Below are positions 23,831-36,929 of a stretch of DNA of 64,000 nucleotides, in pieces (within the stretch, counting starts at the first letter, position 1; each line of letters opens with the position of its first letter). Where the stretch lies: the NCBI RefSeq assembly GCF_937616625.2, contig NC_065573.1, positions 9,625,001 to 9,689,000 of the forward strand, in the 5' to 3' direction. This stretch comes from Mercurialis annua. Taxonomy: Eukaryota; Streptophyta; Magnoliopsida; Malpighiales; Euphorbiaceae. A program made the translations under genes and the position numbers. A model generated the notes under the pieces. It was not told where the DNA came from, did no database searches, and was given only the letters and a program-made list of their open reading frames with translations.

Positions 23831-24370
23831 CTTTAACGCGTCGTTCCGATTACCAAAGCATGGTTAGGTTATATTACGTAAAGTGTGCGTGAAAAGTAAC
23901 GTTAGATTAGTATGGCGCATCCTATGTCTCTTTAATGCGTCGTTCCGATTACCTGCATGGTTAGGTATATTACGCAAAGTGTGCATGAAAAGTGACGCTA
24001 GATTAGCATGTCGCGACTCAACTCTCTTTAATGCGTCGTTCCGATTACCAAAGCATGGTTAGGTTATATTACGCAAAGTGTGAGTGAAAAGTAACGTTAG
24101 ATTAGTATGGCGCGTCCTATGTCTCTTTAATGCGTCATTCCGATTACCTAAGCATGGTTAGGTTATACTACGCAAAGTGTGCGTGAAAAGTGATACTAGA
24201 TTAGTATGTCACGTCGCAAGTCTATTTAACGCGTCGTTCCTATTACCTAAGTATGGTTAGGTTATATTATGCAAAGTATGCGTGAAAAGTGACGCAAGAT
24301 TAGTATGTCGGGTCTCAAGTCTCTTTAACGCGTCGTTCCGATTACCTAAGCATGGTTATGTTATATTACG

Positions 24371-25179
24371 CCAAGTGCGCGTTAAGAGAGTCGCTAGATT
24401 AGTATGTCACGTCACAAGTCTCTTTAACGAGTCGTTATGATTACATATGCATGGTTAAGTTATACTACCAAAAGTGTGCGTAAAAAGTGACGCTAGATTA
24501 GTATGACGCGTCGAAGTTATTTTAACGTGTCGTTCTGCGTAAAAAGTGACGCTAGATTAGTATGGCGCGTCATCGTTTTGATTACCAATGCATGTTTAGG
24601 TTAACGCAAAGTGTGCGTGAAAATTGACAATAAATTAGTATGTCGCGTCTCAAGTCTCTTTAACGCGTCGTTTCGATTACCTAAGTATGGTTAGGTTATT
24701 GTACACAAAGTGAGCGTGAAAAGTGACGCTAGATTAGTATGTCGCGTCTCATGTCTCTTTAACGCGTCGTTCCGATTACCTAAGCATGGTTATGTTATAT
24801 TACACCAAGTGCGCGTTAAGAGAGTCGCTAGATTAGTATGTCACGTCACAAGTCTCTTTAACGAGTCGTTATGATTACATATGCATGGTTAAGTTATACT
24901 ACCAAAAGTGTGTGTAAAAAGTGACGCTAGATTAGTATGGCGCGTCATCGTTCCGATTACCAATGCATGTTTAGGTTAACGCAAAGTGTGCGTGAAAATT
25001 GACAATAAATTAGTATGTCGCGTCTCAAGTCTCTTTAACGCGTCGTTTCGATTACCTAAGTATGGTTAGGTTATTGTACACAAAGTGAGCGTGAAAAGTG
25101 ACGCTAGATTAGTATGTCGCGTCTCATGTCTCTTTAACGCGTCGTTCCGATTACCTAAGCATGGTTATGTTATATTACA
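24371..25179 (+). repeat. Local tandem duplication, 433 and 376 bp units
   Basis: Unit 1 runs 24,371-24,803 and unit 2 runs 24,804-25,179. Both begin ccaagtgcgcgttaagagag and continue through cacgtcacaagtctc, gattacatatgcatgg, tactaccaaaagtgtg and tgaaaattgacaataaatt in the same order. Unit 2 lacks a 57-bp stretch that unit 1 has (the gacgcgtcgaag part and the short monomer after it), which accounts exactly for the length difference. Few other differences are visible. Confidence 0.9.
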
Positions 25180-26463
25180 CCAAGTGCAAGTTTAAAGTGT
25201 CGCTAGATTAGTATGTCGCATCACAAGTCCCTTTAACGCGTTGTTACAATTACCTAAGCATGGTTAAGTTATATTACGCAAAGTGTGTTTAAAAAGTGAC
25301 GCTATATTAGTATGACGCTCCTCAAGTCTCTTTAACGCATCGTTTCAATTACCTAAGCATGGTCAGGTTATTTTATGCAAAGTGTGCGTGAAAAGTGACG
25401 CTAGATTAGTATGTTGCATCTTAAGTCTCTTTAACGCGTTGTTCCGATTACCTATGCATGGGTAGGTTATTTTACGTAAAGTGTGCGTGAAAAGTGACAT
25501 TTGATTAGTATGTTGCGTCTCAAGTCTTTTTAACGCGTCGTACCGATTACCTAAGCATGCATGGCTAGGTTATATTACGCAAAGAGTGTGTGAATAGTGA
25601 CTCTAGATTAGTATGGCGCGTTTCGAGTCTCTTTAACGCGTCGTTTCGATTACCATGCTTATGTTGCTTAACAAGTGTGTCTGACGCGTCATTCTGATTA
25701 CCAAAGCATGGTTAGGTTATATTATGCAGAGTGTGCGTGAAAAGTGACAATAAATTAGTATGTCGTGCCTCAAGTCTCTTTAACACGTCGTTCCGATTAC
25801 CTAAGCATGGATATGTTATATTACGCTAAGTGCGCGTTAAAAGTATCGCCTGATTAGTATGTCACGTCACAAGTCTCTTTAACGCGTTGATACGGTTACA
25901 TAAGCACGGTTAGGTTATATTACGCAAAGTTTGTGTAAAAAGTGAAGCTAGATTAGTATGTCGTGTCTCAAGTCTCTTTAACGCGTCGTTTCGATTACCA
26001 TGCTTATGTTACATTACGAGTCTCTCTAACATGTCGTTCTGATTACCTAAGCATGGTTAGGTTATATTACGCAAAGTGTGCTTGATATGTGACAATAGAT
26101 TAGTATGTCGCGTCTCAAGTCTCTTTAACGCGTTGTTACAATTATCTAATCATTGTTAGGTATTTTACACAAATTGTGCGTGAAAAGTGATGCTAGATTA
26201 GTTTGTCGTGTCTCAAGTCTCTTTCACGCGTCATTCCGATTACCTAAGCATGGTTAGGTTATATTACGCAATGTGTGCGTGAAAACTGTCGCTAGGTTAG
26301 TATGTCGCATCCCAAGTCTATTTAATGTGTCGTTCCGATTGCCTAAGCATGCTTAGGTTATATTACGCCAAAGTGTGGGTGAAAATTGAAAAGTGACGCT
26401 ATTTTAGCATTTCGCGTCTCAAGTCTCTTTAACGCGTCGTTCCGATTATCTAAGCATGTTTAG

Positions 26464-26828
26464 ATTATAATAGGCCAAATATTATAAAAAGGCCAAACTT
26501 TTCACAAAAGTTTCACAAAAGTCCTGACCTTTCAATTTTGTCGATTTTGGCCAAAAACTGATTATTTGGTTTCACAAAAGTCATGACCTTTCAATTTTGT
26601 CAATTTTGGCCAAAAATTGATTATTTGGTTTCACAAAAGTCCCGACCTTTCATTATTTGGCATGCCACATAGGCGCCACATAGGCAAATTGAAATCAAAT
26701 TGAGAGTTGGCCACAACTGAAACCAAATAATTTATTTTTGGCCAAAATCGACAAAATTGAAAGGTCAGGACTTTTGTGAAACTTTTGTGAAAGGTTTGGC
26801 CTTTTTACAACATTTGGCCATTATAATA
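26464..26828. mobile_element. Mutator-like foldback MITE, 347 bp, with 9-bp target duplication
   Basis: The element is 26,473-26,819. It starts ggccaaatattataaaaagg and ends as the reverse complement of ggccaaatgttgtaaaaagg. The terminal inverted repeats extend about 84 bp with three or so mismatches. It is flanked by attataata on both sides (26,464-26,472 and 26,820-26,828). Copy B of the same satellite segment has the intact empty site, gattataataagcaaag, near 15,000, so target and duplication are directly confirmed. Nine-base duplications with long inverted repeats point to the Mutator superfamily. Inside the left arm a 59-bp unit (tttcacaaaagtc, then gattatttgg) occurs about two and a half times. 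There is no coding capacity. Confidence 0.92.
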
Positions 26829-29800
26829 AGCAAAGAGGGGTTAAAAAGTGACGCTAGATTAGTATGGCGCGTTTCAAGTCTCTTTAACACGTCGTTTCGA
26901 TTACCATGCTTATGTCCCGTCACAAGTGTCTCTAACGCGTCGTTCTGATTACCTAAGCATGGTTAAGTTATATTACGCAAAGTGTGCGTGAAAAGTGACA
27001 ATAGATTAGTATGTCACGTCTTAAGTCTCTTTAACTCGTCGTTCTGATTACCTAAGCATAAATTATATTACGCAAAGTGTGCGTGAAAAGTGACTCTAGA
27101 TAAGTATGTCGCATCTCAAATCTCTTTAACTCGTCGTTCTGATTACCGAAGCATGGTTAAGTTATATTACGCAAAGTGTGCGTGAAAAGTAACGCTCGAT
27201 TAGTATGTCGCGTCTCAAGTCTCTTTAACGCGTCGTTCTGATTACCTAAGCATGGTTTCTTTTTATTACACCAAGTGCGTGTTAAAAGTGTTGCTAGATT
27301 AGTATGTCGCGTCACAAGACCCTTTAACGCGTTCTTACGATTACCTAAGCATGGTTAGGTTATATTACGCAAAGTATGCGTAAAAAGTGACGCTCTAGAT
27401 TAGTATGGCGCGTCTCAAGTATCTTTAACGCGTTGTTTCGATTATCATGCTTATGCACGTCACAAGTCTCTCTAACACGTCGTTCTGATTAACAAAGCAT
27501 GGTTAGGTTATATTACGCAAAGTGTGCATGAAAATTGAAAATAGATTAGTATGTCACGTCTCAAGTCTTGTTAACGAGTCATTTCGATTACATATGCATG
27601 GTTAGGTCATTTTACATAAAGTGTGTGTGAAAAGTGACGCTTGTCGCGTCTCAAGTCTCCTTAGCACGTCGTTCCGATTACCTAAGCATGGTTAAGTTAT
27701 ATTACGCAATGTGTGTGTGAAAACTGTTGCTAGGTTAGTATGCGCGTCTCAAGTCTCTTTTACGCGTCGTTCCAATTACCTAAGCATGGTTAGGTTATAT
27801 TACGCAAAATGTGCGTGAAAAGTGACGCTAAATTAGTATGTCGTGTCTCAAGTCTCTTTAATGCGTCGTTCCGATTACCTAAGCTTGGTTAGGTTATACT
27901 ACGCAAAGCGTGCGTAAAGAGTGATGCTAGATTAGTATGGCGCGTTTCAAAAATCTTTAACGCGTCATTTCGATTACCTTTCTCATGTCGCGTCACAAGT
28001 GTCTCAAACGCGTCGTTCTGATTAACTAAGAAAAGTGTGCGTGAAAAGTGACAATATATTAGTATGTCGCATCTCAAGTCGCTTTAAAGTGTCATTCTGA
28101 TGACCTAGGCATGGTTAGGTTATTTTACGCAAAGTGTGCGTGAAAAGTGACGCTAGATTGGTATGTCGCTTCTCAAGTCCTTTTAACGTGTGTTCCGATT
28201 ACCTAAGCATTGTTAGGTTATATTACGCAAAGTGTGCGTGAAAAATGACCCTAGATTAGTATATCGCGTCTCAAGTATCTTTAACACGTCGTTTCGATTA
28301 TCAAAGCATGGTTATGTTATATTACGCCAAGTGCGAGTTAAAAGTATCGCTAGATTAGTATATCGCATCACTAGACTTTTTAACGCGTTGCTACGTTACC
28401 TAAATATGGTTAAGTTATATTACGCAAAGTGTGCGTAAAAAGTGTCGTTAGATTAGTATGGCACGTCTTAAGTCTCTTTAATGCATTGTTTTGATTACCA
28501 TGCATATGTCACATTACAAGTCTCTCTAACACATCGTTTCGATTACCATAGCATGGTTAGGTTAAATACACAAAGTGTGCGTGAAAAGCGACAATTGATT
28601 AGTATGCCGCGTCACATGTCTCTTTAACCCGTCGTTCCAATTACCTAAGCATGGTTGGGTTATTTTACGCAAAATGTGCGTGAAAAGTGACGCTAGATTA
28701 GTATGTCGTATCACAAGTCTCTTTAACGCGTCGTTCCAATTACCCAAGCATGGTTTGGTTATATTATGCGATGTGTGCGTGAAAACTGTTGCTAGGTTAG
28801 TATGTCGCGTCTCAAGTCGCCTTAAAGGGTCGTTCTAATTACCTAATCATGGTTAGGTTGCTTTACGCAAAGTGTGCGTGAAAAGTGACGCTAGATTAGT
28901 ATGTCGCGTCTCAAGTCTCTTTAACGCGTCGTTCCGAATACCTAAGCATGGTTAGGTTATATTTCGCAAAGCGTGCGTCAAAAGTGATGCTAGATTAGTA
29001 TGGCGCGTTTTAAGTCTCTTTAATGCATCATTTCAATTACCGTCGTTCTGATTACCTAAGCATGGTTAGGTTATATTACGCAAAGTGTGCGTGAGAAGTG
29101 ACGCTAGATTAGTATGTCGCATCTCAAGTCTCTTTAATGTGTGTTTCGATTACCTAAGCATGGTTAGGTTATATTACGTAAAGTGTGCGTGAAAAGTGAC
29201 GCTAGATTAGTATGCCGCCTCCTAAGTCTCTTTCACGCGTCGTTCCGATTATCTAAGCATGGTTAGGTTATATTACGCAACGTCTGCGTAAAAAGTGACG
29301 CTAGATTACTATAGCGCGTCTCAAGTCTCTATAACGCGTCGTTTTGATTACCATGCTTAAGTCGCTTAACAAGTGTCTTTAACGCGTCGTTCTGATTACC
29401 TAAGTATGGTTAGGTTATATTATGCAAAGTGTGCGTGAAAAGTTAAAATAGATTAGTATGTCACGCCTCAAGTCTCTTTAACGCGTCGTTCCGATTACCT
29501 AAGCATGGATATGTTATATTACGACAAGTGCGCGTTAAAAGTGTCGCTAGATTAGTATGTCGCGTCACAAGTCTCTATAACGCGTTGTTACGATTACCTA
29601 AGCATGGTTAGGTTATATTACGCACGGTATGTGTAAAGAGTGACGCTAGATTAGTATGTCGCATCTCAAGTCTCTTTAAGGCATCATTTCGATTACCATG
29701 CTTATGTTATGTTACAAATCTCTCTAACACGTCGTTCCGATTACCTAAGCATGGTTAGGTTATATTATGCAAAGTGTGTGTGAAAAGTGATAATAGATGA

Positions 29801-30715
29801 GTATGTCGCGTCTCAAGTCTCTTTAACGCGTCATTATGATTATGTAACCATGGTTAGGTTATTTTGGGCAAATTGTGCGTGAAAAGTGACGCTAGATTAG
29901 TATGTCGCGTCTCAAGTCTCTTTAACGCATCGTTCAGATTATCTAAGCATATTTAGGTTATATTACGCAATGTTTGCGTGAAAACTGTCGCTAGGTTAGT
30001 AAGTCGTATCTCAAGTCTATTTAACGCATCGTTCCGATTACCTAAGCATTGTTAGGTTTTATTACGCAAAGTGTGCGTGAAAAGTGACGCTAGATTAGTA
30101 TGTCGCCTCTCAAGTCTCTTTAGCGCGTCGTTCCGATTACCTAAGCATGGTTAGGTTATATTATGCAAAGAGTGCTTAAAAAGTGACGCTAGTTTAGTAT
30201 GGCGCATTTCAAGTCTCTTTAATATGTCATTTTGACTACCATGCTTATGTCGCGTCACAAGTGTCTCTAACGCGTCGTTCTGATTACCTATGCATGGTTA
30301 GGTCATATTACGCAAAGTGTGGTCGATAAGTGACAATAGACTAGTATGTCGTTTCTTAAGTCTCTTTAACGCGTCGTTCCGATTACCTAAGCATGGTTAG
30401 GTTATTTTACGCAAAGTGTGCGTGAAAAGTGACGCTAGATTAGTATGTTGCGTCATAAGTCTCTTTAACGCGTCGTTCTTAAGCATGGTTAGGTTATGTT
30501 ACGCAACGTGCCCATGAAAACTGTTGCTAGGTTAGTATGTCGTGTCTCCAGTCAACGCGTCGTTTTGATTACCTCATGGTTAGGTTATATTATGCAAAAT
30601 GTGAGGAAAAAAGACGCTAGATTAGTATGTCGCGTCTCAAGTCTCTTTAACTCGTCGTTCCGATTACTTAAGCATGGTTAAGTTATATTATGCAAAGTGT
30701 GCGTGAAAAGTGACG

Positions 30716-32015
30716 CTAGATCAGTATTGTCGCATCTCAAGTCTCTTTAATTCGTCGTTACGATTACCTAAGCATGGTTAGTTTATATTACGCAAAGTCT
30801 GCGTAAAAAGTGACGCTAGATTAGTATGGCGCGTCTCCAGTCTCTTTAACGCGTCGTTTTGATTACCATGCTTATGGCGTGTCTCAAGTCTCTAAAGCGT
30901 CGCTCTGATTACCTAATTATGGTTAGGTTATATTGCGCAAAGTGTGCGTGAAAAGTGACGCTAGATTAGTATGTCGCGTCATAAGTCTCTTTAATGCGTT
31001 GTTACAATTACCCAACCATGATTAAGTTATATTACGCAAAAAAAAAAGTGACGCTAGATTAGTATGGCGCGTCTCAAGTCTCTTTAACGCATCGTTTCGA
31101 TTACCATGCTTATGTCACGTTACAAGTCTCTCTAACAACTCGTTCAAAGTGTGGGTGAAAACTGACAATAAATTAGTATGTCGCATCTTATGTCTCTTTA
31201 ACGCGTCGTTCCGATTACCTAAGTATGGTTTGGTTATTGTACACAATGTGTGCGTGAAAAGTGACGCTAGAATAGTATGTCGCGTCTCAAGTCTCTTTAA
31301 CGCGTCATTCCGATTACCTAAGAATGGATAGGTTATTTTACGCAAAGTGTGCGTGAAAAGTGACGCTAGATCAGTATGTCGCATCTCAAGTCTCTTTAAT
31401 TCGTCGTTACGATTACCTAAGCATGGTTAGTTTATATTACGCAAAGTCTGCGTAAAAAGTGACGCTAGATTAGTATGGCGCGTCTCCAGTCTCTTTAACG
31501 CGTCGTTTTGGTTACCATGCTTATGCCGCGTCTCAAGTCTCTAAAGCGTCGCTCTGATTACCTAATTATGGTTAGGTTATATTGCGCAAAGTGTGCGTGA
31601 AAAGTGACGCTAGATTAGTATGTCGCGTCATAAGTCTCTTTAAAGCGTTGTTACAATTACCTAACCATGGTTAAGTTATATTACGCGGAAAAAAAGTGAC
31701 GCTAGATTAGTATGGCGCGTCTCAAGTCTCTTTTACGCATCGTTTCGATTACCATGGTTATGTCACGTTACAAGTCTCTCTAACAACTCGTTCAAAGTGT
31801 GGGTGAAAATTGACAATAAATTAGTATGTCGCATCTTATGTCTCTTTAACGCGTCGTTCCGATTACCTAAGTATGGTTTGGTTATTGTACACAATGTGTG
31901 CGTGAAAAGTGACGTTAGAATAGTATGTCGCGTCTCAAGTCTCTTTAACGCATCATTCTGATTACCTAAGAATGGATAGGTTATTTTACGCAAAGTGTGC
32001 GTGAAAAGTGACGCT
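30716..32015 (+). repeat. 650-bp tandem duplication, two units
   Basis: Unit 1 is 30,716-31,365 and unit 2 is 31,366-32,015. Matching marks at 650-bp spacing are gctagatcagtat (unit starts), ctaattatggttagg, an A-run replacing gtgtgcgt (31,038; 31,687), taacaactcgttcaaagtg (31,133; 31,782) and aagaatggataggtta. Unit 2 ends where gctatttcacaag replaces gctagatcag at 32,015. The A-run differs in length and first bases between the units, a sign of slippage after duplication. Confidence 0.88.
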
Positions 32016-32510
32016 ATTTCACAAGTCCCTTTAACGCATTATTACAATTACCTAAGCATGGTTAAGTTATATTAGGCAAAGTGTGCGTTAAAAGTGATGC
32101 TAGATTAGTATGGCGCGCCTCAAGTCTCTTTAACGCATCGTTTCGATTACCTATGCATGGTTAGGTTATTTTACGCAAAGTGTGCGTGAAAAAGTGACGC
32201 TAGATCAGTATGTTGCATCTTAAGTCTCTTTAATGCGTCGTTCCGATTACCTAAGCCTGGGTAGGTTATTTTACGCAAAGTGTGCGTGAAAAGTGACGCT
32301 ACTTTAGTATGTTGCGTCTCAAGTCTATTTAACGCTTCGTTCCGATTACCGAAGCATGGTTAGGTTATATTACGCAAAGAGCGTGTGAATAGTGACTCTA
32401 GATTACCCAAGAATGGTTAGATTATATTACACAAAGTGTGCGAGAAAAGTAAGGCTCGATTAGTATGTTGTATCTCAAGTCTCTAAAACGCGTCGTTCCG
32501 ATTACATAAG

Positions 32511-32538
32511 CTTTAACTCAATTACGTATGTATTATTT
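32511..32538 (+). repeat. 28-bp foreign patch in a monomer, copy 1
   Basis: Within one monomer the usual catggttaggtta part is replaced by a 28-bp sequence with core caattacgtatgtattatt. The same patch occurs reverse-complemented at 41,691-41,718 and 57,134-57,161. It is a strong single-origin marker linking this plus region to both inverted blocks. Its own source is unknown. Confidence 0.85.
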
Positions 32539-33359
32539 ATATTACGCAAGGTGTGCGTGAAAAGTGACGCTAGATTAGTATGTTGCGTCTCAAGGATTTT
32601 TAATGCGTCGTTCAGATTACCTAAGCATGGTTATGTTATATTATGCAAAGTATAGGTCTAAAGTGACGCTAGATTAGTATGTCGTGTCTCAAGTCTCTTT
32701 GACGCGTCGTTTCGATTATTATGCTTATGTCGCATCACAAGTTTCTCAAACACGTCGTTCCGATTACCTAAGCATGGTTAGGTTAATACTACGCAAGGTG
32801 TGCGTGAAAAGAAACAATAGATTAGTAAGTCGTGTCTGAAGTCTCTTTAACGCGTTCCGATTACCTAAGCATGGTTAGGTTATATTACCAAAAGTGTGCG
32901 TGAAAAGTGACAATCGATTAGTATGTCGCGTCTCAAGTATATTTAACGCGTAGTTCCGATTACCTATGCATGGTTAGGTTATATCATGAAATGTGTGCGT
33001 GAAAACTGACGCTAGATTAGTATGTTGTGCTCAATTCTCTTTATCGCGTTGTTCCGATTATCAGAGCATGATTAGGTTATAATAAACATAGCGCGCTTGA
33101 AAAGTGACGCTAGATTAGTACGTCGCGTCTCAAGTCTCTTATACGCGTCGTTCCGATTACCTAAGCATGGTTAGGTTATATTACGCAAAGTGTGCGTGAA
33201 ACGTGACGCTAGATAAGTATGTCGCGTTCTCTTTGACGTGTCGTTCTGATTACCTAAGCATAGTTAGATTATATTACGCAAAGAGTGCGTGAAAAGTGAC
33301 GCTGGATTAGTATGTTGCGTCTCAAGTCTCTTGAACGCATCGTTCTGATTATCCAATAA

Positions 33360-35060
33360 TAGTTAGGTTATACTACGCAAAGTGTGCGAGAAAAGTAACA
33401 CTATTAGTATGTCACATCTCAAGTCTCTTTAACGTGTCGTTCCGATTAGCTAAGCATGGTTAGGTTATATTACGCAAGGTGTGCGTGAAAAGTGACTTTC
33501 GATTAGTATGTCGCGTCTCAAGGCTCTTTAATGCGTCGTTTCGATTACCTAAGCATAGTTAGGTTATATTACGCAAAGAGTGTGTGAAAAGTGACGCAGG
33601 ATTAGTATGTCGCGTCTTACGCGTCGTTCCGATTACCCAAGAATGGTTAGGTTATATTACGTAAAGTGTGCGAGAAAAGTTGAGATAGCTTAGCATGTCG
33701 CGTCTCAAGTCTCTTTAACGCGTCGTTCCGATTACCTAAGCATGGTTAGCCTATATTACAAAAAGTGTGCGTGAAAGCTTAACAATAGATTAGTATGTCG
33801 CATCTCAAGTATCTTTAATGCGTCGTTCCGATTACCTAAGCATGGTTAGGTTACATTACGCTAAGTGTGCGTGAAAAGTGATGCTAGATTAGTATGGCGC
33901 GTCTCAAGTCTCTTAAACGCGTTTTTTCAATTACCATGCTTATGTCGCATCACAAGTCTCTCTAACGAGTCGTTCCAATTACCTAAGCATGGTTAGGTTA
34001 TATTACGCAAAGTGTGCATAAAAAGTGACGCTAAATTAGTATGGCGCATCTCAAGTCTCTTTAATGCGTCGATTCGATTACCATGCTTATTTCGCATAAC
34101 TAGTCTCTCTAACACATAGTTCCGATTACCTAAGCATGGTTAAGTTATATTACACAAAGGGTGCTTGAAGAGTGACGCTAGATTAGTATGTCCCGTCTCA
34201 ATTCCCTTTAACGCGTTGTTCAAATTACCTAAGCATGGTTAGGTTATATTACGCAAAGCGTGCGTGAAAAGTGACTCTAGATTAGTATGTCGCGTTCTCA
34301 AGTCTGTTTATCGCGTCGTTCCGATTTCATATGCATGGTTAGGTTATATTGCACAAAGTGTTCGTGAACAATGACGCTAGATAAGTATGTTGCGTTCTCT
34401 TTAACGCGTCGTTCCGATTACCTATGCATGGTTAGGTTAAATTACGCAAAGAGTTCGTGAAAAGTGACGCTAGATTAGTATGTCGCGTCTAAAGTTTCTT
34501 TCACGCGTCGTTCCGATTACCCAAGAATGGTTAGGTTATATTACGCAAAGTTTGCGAGAAAAGTAAGGCTAGATTAGTATATTGTGTCTCAAGTCTCTTT
34601 AACGCGTCGTTCCGATTACCTAAGCATGGTTAGGTTATATTGCGCAAGATGTGCTTGAAAAGTGTCGCTCTCAAGGCTCTTTTATGCGTCGTTCTGATTA
34701 CCTAAACATGGTTAGGTTATATTATGCAAATTATAGGTCAAAAGTAACACTGGATTAGTATGTCGCGTCTCAAGTTTCTTTAACGCGTCATTTCGATTAC
34801 CATGCTTATGTCGCGTCACAAGTCTCTCTAACGCGTCATTCCGATTACCTAAGTATGGTTAGGTTATATTACGCAAGGTGTGCGTGAAAAGTAAAAATAG
34901 ATTATTAGTATGTCGTATCTCAAGTCTCATTAACGCGTCGTTCTGATTACCTAAGCATGGTAGGTTATATTACAAATGCGTGAAAAGTGACAATATATTA
35001 GTATGTCGCGTCTCAAGTCTATTTAACGTGTCGTTCTGATTACCTATGCATGGTTGGTTA
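33360..35060 (+). repeat. Segmental block G, copy 1 (partner 50,200-51,980)
   Basis: Private variants occur in the same order in both places at an offset near 16.85 kb. They are a short ctattagtatgtcacatctc monomer (33,401; 50,233), gagaaaagttg then agcttagcatgtcgcg (about 33,672; 50,517), acattacgctaagtg (33,854; 50,686), tcaattaccatg with gcatcacaag, and tataggtc/tatagttc followed by aaaagt. Much of the same series can be read backwards in the minus blocks, so this block is one source of the inverted copies. Confidence 0.8.
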
Positions 35061-36929
35061 TATTATGAAAAGTGTGCGTGAAAACTGTTGCTAGATTAGT
35101 ATGTCGCGTCTCAAGTCTCTTTAACGCGTTGTTCCGATTACCTAAGCATGGTTAGGTTATACTACGCAAAGTGTGCGTAAAAAGTGACGCTAGATTAGTA
35201 TGTTTCTCTCAAGTCTCTTTAGCGCGTCGTTCTGATTAACAAAGCATGCTTAAGTTATATTACACAAAGTGCGCGTCTCAAGTCTCTTTAACGCGTCGTT
35301 TCAATTACCATGCTTATGTCGCGTCACAAGTATCTCTATCGCGTCGTTCCGATTACCTAAGCATGGTTAGGTTACGCAAAGTATGCGTGCAAAATGACAA
35401 TAGATTAGTATGTCGCGTCTGAAGTCTATTTAATGCGTCGTTCCGATTATGTAAGCATGGTTAGGTTATATTACGCAAGGTGTGCGTGAAAAGTGACGCT
35501 AGATTAGTATGTCCCGTCTCAAGTCTTTTTAAGGCGTCGTTCCGATTACTTAAGCATGGTTAAGTTATATAAGGCAAAGTGTGCGTAAAAAGTGACGCTA
35601 GATTAGTATGTCGTGTCTCAAGTCTCTTTAACGCGTTGTTCCGATTAACTAAGCATGGTTAGGCTATATTATGAAGAGTGAGCGTAAAAAGTGACGCTAA
35701 ATTAGTATGTCGCGTCTCAAGTCTCTTAACGCGTGGTTTTAGTTACCATGTTTATGCCGCGTCACAATTCTGTCTCACGCGTCGTTCTGATCACCTAAGC
35801 ATGGTTAGGATATATTACGCAAAGGGTTTGTGGAAAGTGACGCTAGATTAGTATGTCGCGTCTCAATTCTCTTTAATGTGGTTAGGTTATATTACGCAAA
35901 GCGTGCATGAAAAGTGACGCTAGATTAGTATGTCGCGTCTCAAGTCTGTTTAACGCGTCGTTCCGATTACCTAAGCATGGTTAGGTTATATATTACGCAA
36001 AGTGTGCGTGAAAAGTGACGCTAGATAAGTATGTCGCGTCACAAGTCTCTTTAGCGCGTCGTTCCGGTTACCTAAGCATGGTTAGGTTATATTACGCAAG
36101 GTGTGCATGAAAAGTGACGCTAGATTAGTATGTCGCGTCTCAAGGCTATTTAATGTGTCGTTCCGATTACCTAAGCATGGTTATATTATATTACACAAAG
36201 TATGCTTGAAAAGTGACGCTAGATTAGTATTTCGCCTCTCAATTCTCTTGAACGCGTCGTTCTGATTACCTAAGCATGGTTAGGTTATATTACGCGAGGT
36301 CTGCGTGAAAAGTGACGCTAGATTATTATGCCGCGTCTCAAGGCTCTTTAACGCGTCGTTCCGAGTACTTAAACATGCTTAGGTTATATTACGCAACGTG
36401 TGCATGAAAAGTGATACTAGATTAGTATATCGCGTCTCAAGTCTCTTTAACGGGTCATTTCGATTACCATGCTTATGTCGCGTCACAAGTCTCTCTAACG
36501 CGTCTTTCAGATTTCCTAAGCATGGTTAGGTTATACACAAAGTGTGCGTGAAAAGAAACAATAAATTAGTATGTCGTGTCTCGAGTAGATTTAACGCGTC
36601 GTTCCGATTATGTATGCGTGAAAAGGTACGCTAGATTAGTATGTCGCGTCTCAATTCTCTTTAACGCGTTGTTCGGATTAACTAAGCATGGTTAGGTTAT
36701 ATTACGAAAAGTGTGCGTGAAAAGTGACGCTAGATTAGAATGTCGCGTCTCAAGTCTCTTTAACACGTCGTTACGATTACCATTTTTATCTCGCCTCACA
36801 AGTCTCTTTAACGCGTCGTTCCGATTACCTGTGTATAGTTAGGTTATATTACACAAAGTGTTCATGAAAAGTGACGCTAGATTAGTAGGTCGCGTCTCAA
36901 GTCTTTCTAACGCGTCGTTCCTATTTCCT

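Larger units (their letters stand above)
21135..26463 (+). repeat. Satellite array, plus orientation, segment 3
   Basis: Continuous 99- and 147-bp monomers with no other insert. It contains several very young local duplications: a 392-bp spacing pair around 22,741 and 23,133 (accaaagaatg monomers), a 98-bp pair at 23,641, a dimer-scale repeat near 23,800 and 24,000, and a 433/376-bp pair at 24,371-25,179. This makes it the most actively rearranged plus-strand stretch by eye. No gene is present. Confidence 0.96.
23990..30600 (+). repeat. Higher-order segment copy C (of A/B/C)
   Basis: Colinear with copy A from about 990 and with copy B from about 13,470 to its end. Copy C gained the 347-bp foldback MITE at 26,473 and a local tandem duplication at 24,371-25,179. 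It keeps monomers lost from B (the accaaaagtgtgcg type). After about 30,600 the correspondence with B ends, because B runs into the composite island and C continues as satellite. The shared order of dozens of private variants is strong evidence of common origin. Confidence 0.85.

Noticed and set aside
32511..32538. Tiny transposon footprint for the 28-bp patch.
   Set aside because: It has no terminal repeats or target duplication, and it replaces monomer bases instead of adding to them. Replacement during repair is as likely.
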